The notes beneath the pieces were generated by a model that had not been told where the DNA came from, made no database searches, and saw nothing but the letters and a program-made list of their open reading frames with translations. Position numbers and translations under genes: made by a program. From positions 248,001-312,000 of the forward strand of contig JAQWOH010000038.1 of NCBI GenBank assembly GCA_029245955.1: a DNA stretch of 64,000 nucleotides, in the 5' to 3' direction. The stretch is from Fuerstiella sp. Its GTDB lineage: Bacteria > Planctomycetota > Planctomycetia > Planctomycetales > Planctomycetaceae. This document shows, piece by piece, positions 59,672 through 64,000 of the stretch (within the stretch, counting starts at the first letter, position 1; each line of letters starts with the position of its first letter).

Positions 59672-61384
59672 TCACCGTTTCAGAAGTTTCCTGAATTGTG
59701 TCCACGTTTTCGTGTTGGCCACGTCGTCTTTGGTCAGTCCGGCGCGGCGGCCCTGGTCGACGCCATACTGCAGCACGTCAAAGCCGTCGATGCTGTGGGC
59801 ATCGGTACTGATGACGATCGGAATTCCGAGGTCTTTGGCCGCAGCCGCATTCACGTCGTCCAGGTCCAGTCTCTTGAAATGGGCATTGATCTCCATCATG
59901 ACACCGTAGTCGGCAGCAGCCTGCAGAATTTCGGTCATGTTGACGTCGGCACCTTCGCGTTTGCCGACCAGTCGCCCGGTTGGGTGTCCGATAATATTGA
60001 CGTGCGGGTGCTGAATGGCAGTGATCAGTCGCTTCATGATCTGTGCACGTGGCTGCTGCAGCCCGTAATGCAGTACAGCGACAACCCAGTCGGCTTCCGC
60101 CAGTACGTCGTCTGCCAGGTCCATTGACGCATCTTCCAGGATGTCACATTCGATGCCACACAACAGCTCAATTCCGTCGATCTGCTTCCGAGCCGTTCGA
60201 ATGTCGTCCCAGTGAGCGCGCAGGCGACCGGCGTCCAGTCCGTTAGCCATGGAAACGCGTTTGCTGTGGTCAGTGATTGCTATGTACTTCAGGCCACGCG
60301 CCTTGGCGGCTTCAGCCATCTCCAGAATGCTGGCGGCACCATCGGATGCCGTGGTGTGCATGTGCAGATCGCCTTTGATGTCCTCCAACTCGACCAGTCG
60401 CGGGATGGTATCTGCCGCCGCCATTTCGAATTCCCGACGATTCTCACGCAGCTCAGGAGGAATCCACGGCAGGTTCAGTGCCGCATACACGTCTTCTTCT
60501 GTCGCTCCGGCGATCTGTTCGTCGTCTCGAAAAACACCGTATTCGTTCACTTTCAGGCCCATGTCCCTGGCCCGTTGTCGCACGACAACGTTGTGTTCTT
60601 TGGAACCTGTGAAATACTGCATCGCGGCGCCGTAGGAAGTGTCCGCCACGACTCGCAGGTCCATTTCAACGCCCGATTTCAGTCTCACCCTTTGTTTCGT
60701 ATCGCCTCTCTGAAGAACCGAATCCACCAGCGGATGCGCTGCAAGGCGATCCATGGCGGCAGACGCATCGTCGGACGTGGCCAATATGTCAAGGTCGCCG
60801 CACGTTTCTTGCCGGCGCCGGCAGCTGCCGGCAACTGCTGTCTTTGTGACCGACTTCATTTGCTGCAGATCCTGCACAATTGCCTCGGCAGCTGTTCGAG
60901 CATCTGCAATAGAGATGCGTTTTCCGGCCTCAGCTGCCAGGTCGATGTTGTCCAGAATGGACTGTTCGGTTTTCTTTCCGAACCCCTTCAGGGCTGAAAG
61001 TTCCCCCGCCTGCGCCGCAGCTTTCAGCTCGTCCAGTGATTTCAGGTGCAGTTTGTTGTAGAAGACAGCCACCTTTTTGGGGCCTACGCCTCGAATTCTC
61101 AGCATGTCCACAACGCCAGCAGGAATCTGCTGCCGGAGTTCTGTCAGCTGCGAATGTTGTCCGGTGGTGACGACTTCGATGATCTGCTTCGCTAGGTCCT
61201 TGCCGATTCCCGAGAACTGCGTCAGGTCCGCACCTTCTTCGACAAGGGCTGCGAAGGATTCAGCGGTTGAAGAAATTGTTCGACCTGCACTGCGGTATGC
61301 TCGGACACGAAACGGATTCGCTTCCTGAATCTCCAGCAGGTCGGATAATTGCTCGAACACGGCGGCAATCTGGTCGTTCTTCAT
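59672..61384 (-). CDS. polX: DNA polymerase X with PHP 3'-5' exonuclease domain
   Basis: A 570-residue repair polymerase, the same length as Bacillus subtilis PolX. The N-terminal helix-hairpin-helix region includes [12 protein letters not shown] and [15 protein letters not shown]. The polymerase palm has [18 protein letters not shown], with G-D-L-D catalytic aspartates. The C-terminal PHP domain (about 335-570) has [25 protein letters not shown] and STDAHSID, the metal ligands of the exonuclease. It acts in gap-filling base excision repair. It lies 53 bases after the DMT-like gene and just before the broken trkA. Confidence 0.96.
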   Translation of the reverse strand: MKNDQIAAVFEQLSDLLEIQEANPFRVRAYRSAGRTISSTAESFAALVEEGADLTQFSGIGKDLAKQIIEVVTTGQHSQLTELRQQIPAGVVDMLRIRGVGPKKVAVFYNKLHLKSLDELKAAAQAGELSALKGFGKKTEQSILDNIDLAAEAGKRISIADARTAAEAIVQDLQQMKSVTKTAVAGSCRRRQETCGDLDILATSDDASAAMDRLAAHPLVDSVLQRGDTKQRVRLKSGVEMDLRVVADTSYGAAMQYFTGSKEHNVVVRQRARDMGLKVNEYGVFRDDEQIAGATEEDVYAALNLPWIPPELRENRREFEMAAADTIPRLVELEDIKGDLHMHTTASDGAASILEMAEAAKARGLKYIAITDHSKRVSMANGLDAGRLRAHWDDIRTARKQIDGIELLCGIECDILEDASMDLADDVLAEADWVVAVLHYGLQQPRAQIMKRLITAIQHPHVNIIGHPTGRLVGKREGADVNMTEILQAAADYGVMMEINAHFKRLDLDDVNAAAAKDLGIPIVISTDAHSIDGFDVLQYGVDQGRRAGLTKDDVANTKTWTQFRKLLKR

Positions 61385-61437
61385 GTGGAATTCGGCCGTC
61401 GCTGGCGCCTTCGTCGCTGCATCTGGTCAGGTGAGGA

Positions 61438-62022
61438 TTACGAACTTTCGATTCGGTCATCTTCGGTCGCGGGCGCTGACGAAACAGACTGCTCCGCTTC
61501 AGGTATCTGCGGAGCCGGCTTTGCTGGCGCTCCGTGCGGAGTATTCTTGGCAACCAGAACAACGCCGACCACGACAAACACCATGCCCACCCAAAGTACA
61601 GGGCTGATGTTGACCGAATTCCGCAGCTGGGAATATGCAAAAATAGCATTCACACTGACTGCTCCACCAAACACGATGGGCATTACCAGTGCGGTGTTGC
61701 CTTTGCTGCTGATCACGGCGTTGGTCAGAAACAAAGCGCCGGCGGCACCCAGACTTCCGGCAATGAATCCCCAGTTCCGCGCCGCGGCATGAGCTCCTGC
61801 GTAGCTGAACGTATCACCTTTCAATTTCATGGCGATTAATCCGCCGGCAATCGCGATCACCAGATACGCCACCCCAATGAATACGTAGGGTTTGAACGGG
61901 CTCCAGAAATCGGGGTGAGGTGGTTTCACAGGGCTGCGGGCATTTCCCAGCGCAGGACCATACATCCCCCAGCACATGGCTGTTCCAAGGGCGAACAGAA
62001 CGGGGATCAGCAGACCTTTCAT
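61438..62022 (-). CDS. DMT/EamA-like multi-helix membrane protein
   Basis: A 194-residue protein with about five to six membrane helices. It starts MKGLLIPVLFALGTAMCWGMYGPAL and contains NWGFIAGSLGAAGALFLTNAV and VMPIVFGGAVSVNAIFAY, similar to one half of a drug/metabolite-type transporter. The C-terminus is a Pro/Ala/Ser/Glu-rich cytosolic or periplasmic tail. ATG 62022 has GAGG 5 bases upstream; the longer frame is spurious. The substrate is unknown. It is first of three same-strand genes with polX and trkA. Confidence 0.75.
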   Translation of the reverse strand: MKGLLIPVLFALGTAMCWGMYGPALGNARSPVKPPHPDFWSPFKPYVFIGVAYLVIAIAGGLIAMKLKGDTFSYAGAHAAARNWGFIAGSLGAAGALFLTNAVISSKGNTALVMPIVFGGAVSVNAIFAYSQLRNSVNISPVLWVGMVFVVVGVVLVAKNTPHGAPAKPAPQIPEAEQSVSSAPATEDDRIESS

Positions 62023-62241
62023 AACATCCTCTTTTGAATCAGCGGAACCGGCAGCCATTCGAATATGCCACCGGATAAAATCAGTGCTGGGAATAATAGT
62101 CCGTGAGAATGAATTCTGCGAGCAACCGGTCAATTTCCTGGAACCGTGCGCGGTTGCTGACGGCGTCACACCGAGCCTTTGAAATCCCGCAGCAGCGGAA
62201 TCAGGGTGCGGAATCAGCTAAGTCCTGTTACCGCCGCAGGA

Positions 62242-62640
62242 TTACGAGCCGGACAGCCGGTCCATGATTTCACGAACTTCGGCCGCCTGCTGTGGATCTC
62301 TGGCCAGATCAACTGCGGGCAGGGCGTACTTTAGATTGCCCGTGTGCTGCCTTAATTCGGAGGTGTTCACGAAGTTTCGTGACGTATCGTCCATGGCTGC
62401 CAGTTGCACGGGGGCGGACTGGCCTGTTGCAGCAGCGGTTCTCAACGTTGTTGCGGCATCATCTTTCTGGTGTCGCCGGCTGTCCGTAAGTAGTTTTTCG
62501 GCGCCGGTGTTTCCGGCGTCCACGGACAGTTCCAATCCCAGGAACGGAGAACCGCTGTCGCTGTTCATATTCAGAAAGCTTCTGGCGTGCTGACACCCGG
62601 TCAGCAGACACATCAGAACCAAAAAGTTGAATCGCTTCAT
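62242..62640 (-). CDS. Small lipoprotein, function unknown
   Basis: A 132-residue protein with a lipoprotein signal: a short basic start, a hydrophobic core and lipobox L-T-G-C at 13-16. The mature part is soluble, rich in Ala, Asp, Thr and Gln, with GSPFLGLELSVDAGN near the start and EVREIMDRLSG at the end. No domain is recognised. It is probably attached to a periplasm-facing membrane surface. Spacing suggests its own transcript. Confidence 0.75.
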   Translation of the reverse strand: MKRFNFLVLMCLLTGCQHARSFLNMNSDSGSPFLGLELSVDAGNTGAEKLLTDSRRHQKDDAATTLRTAAATGQSAPVQLAAMDDTSRNFVNTSELRQHTGNLKYALPAVDLARDPQQAAEVREIMDRLSGS

Positions 62641-62978
62641 TTGGTGTTTTATGTTGATCGTGTACGTTTGGGGCAGCCCGCATCGTTGCGGAACAAAATT
62701 AACAGGTTTCGGCCCCTACTCATAGAGCGAAGTCACACCGCCTGTCTGATCAGGTTTCCGACCCAACCCGGCATCGGCACTTAAATGACTGAGCCACAGA
62801 AAGATCGGGCGTTCAATGAGTATCCAGGTGAGCGGGACTGACACAATCGGCGTTTCTGGCATAACCTTTCGGAGAAGATCGGTGGTTTTTGCCGGATGGA
62901 GCCATGTGGGTGATTCGCTACACTGGCCAGGATCAGCCCGGCAGCACTTCAGCCACGATAAGGAAACGGAATCTCAGC
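62641..62978. other. Divergent intergenic region, lipoprotein / methyltransferase-like gene
   Basis: About 340 bases between two divergent genes. It should hold both promoters. The frame in phase with the downstream gene (62889-62978) lacks similarity and a Shine-Dalgarno. No strong hairpin or repeat is evident. Confidence 0.4.
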
Positions 62979-63884
62979 ATGCGAAGCGATCTGATTCAGA
63001 CACATATTGACCGAAACCGTGAAACTGAATGTCTGTCAGAGGCATACACAGGTCATCGTGACCGAATCATGCAGTTGATTGCTTCCACGGCAAAGGATCT
63101 GACCGATGGTGAGAATCAAAAATGTTCGTCGATCGTATTGCTGGGTGGCGGGAACTGTCTGGATGTGGACCTGCCGGCGGTGGCCGAACTGTTTGAGGTT
63201 GTCCATCTGGTCGATCTCGATGAAACGGCTGTACGATCTGTGGTCAATGCCTATCCCGAACGAGCGAATCAGTTTCGGGTCCATGCACCGTGGGACATAG
63301 CAGAGCCTCTGCTTTCGCTCACGAGCCGTGACTTTCGGCCGGAAGAGGATAATCGTGATCACTGCATTAAGGTGCTGCAGGCGCTGTCGTCAGAAAACGG
63401 CATTGCCGATATACCGGAAGCCGACGTGGTTGTTTCGCTGTGCGTGCTGAGCCAGTTGATTGATTCACTGGCTGTTCTGATCCGCGAAGACCATCCGGCA
63501 TTTGTGAACGCGTTAAAGGCACTTCGCATGGGGCACTTGCGTCGTATGCTGAGCCTGTCGAGGCCAGGTGGCGTGGCGATTTTTGTGTCTGATATCGTGT
63601 CTTCGGATACGGCAGAGCAGCTGAAGACAGCCACCACAGAGCAGATCCCGGAACTTGTGAAGACGTTTGTGGGCGAGAAGAATTTCTTCTCTGGTACCAA
63701 TCCGTCCGTCATTTTGTCTGAGCTGAATGTACTGTCTCGGCTGGAGACAGGTCCGGATACGGTTCACACGATTGACCCGTGGAGGTGGGACATGGGCGAG
63801 CGGGCCTACGCCGTGTATGCTTTCCGCATTCAAAAGAAGTTACCGCAGTCAGCCGAATTCGAAGCCGATGACACCGGTGACTGA
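62979..63884 (+). CDS. SAM-dependent methyltransferase-like protein
   Basis: A 301-residue soluble protein with a class I methyltransferase-like fold. Motif I is IVLLGGGNCLDVDL, followed by a strand ending in an acidic pair (VVHLVDLDETAV), and a later strand ADVVVSLCVLSQLID in the position of motif IV. SRPGGVAIFVSDIV fits the late 'LkPGG..l.' block. Motif I is unusual (GGGNCLD rather than E/DxGxGxG), so binding of S-adenosylmethionine is not certain. The substrate is unknown. ATG 62979 has CGGA about 8 bases upstream. Confidence 0.75.
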   Translation: MRSDLIQTHIDRNRETECLSEAYTGHRDRIMQLIASTAKDLTDGENQKCSSIVLLGGGNCLDVDLPAVAELFEVVHLVDLDETAVRSVVNAYPERANQFRVHAPWDIAEPLLSLTSRDFRPEEDNRDHCIKVLQALSSENGIADIPEADVVVSLCVLSQLIDSLAVLIREDHPAFVNALKALRMGHLRRMLSLSRPGGVAIFVSDIVSSDTAEQLKTATTEQIPELVKTFVGEKNFFSGTNPSVILSELNVLSRLETGPDTVHTIDPWRWDMGERAYAVYAFRIQKKLPQSAEFEADDTGD

Positions 63885-64000
63885 TCAATCGGGACAAGAG
63901 TCGCGGTTGCTGCTGCAGCGGCTGATCCTGCCGGTTCGGGGTATTTGCTCTTCTCGACTTTGCATATTCAGTTGAGTTTTCCGGTTGTGACGGTCGATTG

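Noticed and set aside
60212-60997. 261-codon plus-strand open frame
   Set aside because: Antisense to polX, whose domains are complete.

Overview
The window reads as chromosomal DNA of a Planctomycetota bacterium (Planctomycetales-like), probably marine. The signs are a Na+-translocating NADH:quinone reductase operon, a secreted sulfatase, Tat-signal Gfo/Idh/MocA and sugar-isomerase-like enzymes, a small LRR protein, moderately GC-rich DNA, and a reduced dcw cluster (rsmH, a LysM protein, an FtsL-like protein, ftsI) with no ftsZ, ftsA or mur genes beside it. FlgH and FlgI (L and P rings) imply an outer membrane. I see no insertion sequence, prophage, CRISPR array, rRNA or tRNA.

Layout. 1-5560: the end of an unrecognised gene, then the reduced division and cell-wall cluster on the minus strand. 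6042-11104: Gfo/Idh/MocA oxidoreductase, APC permease and an OPT transporter. 11263-16861: a compact plus-strand locus with a WXG100-like protein, a coiled-coil protein, a second small helical W-x-D protein and a 1339-residue EssC/EccC-like FtsK/SpoIIIE ATPase; it looks like a minimal, divergent type VII (ESX-like) secretion locus and is the most novel-looking system here. 16952-24763: the nqrABCDEF operon on the minus strand, ending in an ApbE flavin transferase fused to an NqrM-like domain. 25195-31161: pyruvate dehydrogenase complex (aceE, aceF, lpd). 31961-33853: rhlE-type RNA helicase, a tiny basic protein that seems to start at ATC, and a cold-shock protein. 34587-41163: PhoD-like phosphatase, Ski2-like helicase, sugar-isomerase-like protein and MFS transporter.

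41466-51913: a plus-strand flagellar operon, flgF-like, flgG, a diverged second flgG copy, flgA, flgH, flgI, rod-binding flgJ, a flgN-like chaperone, flgK, flgL and a short HDOD-like protein. The extra flgG copy has lost the N-terminal rod helix, has gained a membrane or secretion segment, and shows mostly synonymous change in its best conserved stretch, so it looks functional. 52089-58514: sulfatase, sodium:solute symporter, SDR oxidoreductase, LRR membrane protein, ribosomal protein S4. 58775-62022: a DMT-like membrane protein, DNA polymerase X and a broken trkA. 62242-63884: a small lipoprotein and a SAM-methyltransferase-like protein.

How the parts fit: Na+-NQR would pump sodium using NADH, some of it from pyruvate dehydrogenase, and the sodium symporter could use that gradient. 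The ApbE-NqrM fusion would supply two maturation steps of NQR (covalent FMN attachment, and the step assigned to NqrM) from the same transcript. Start sites were chosen by Shine-Dalgarno spacing and family N-termini; where I moved a start from the longest reading frame, the entry says so.
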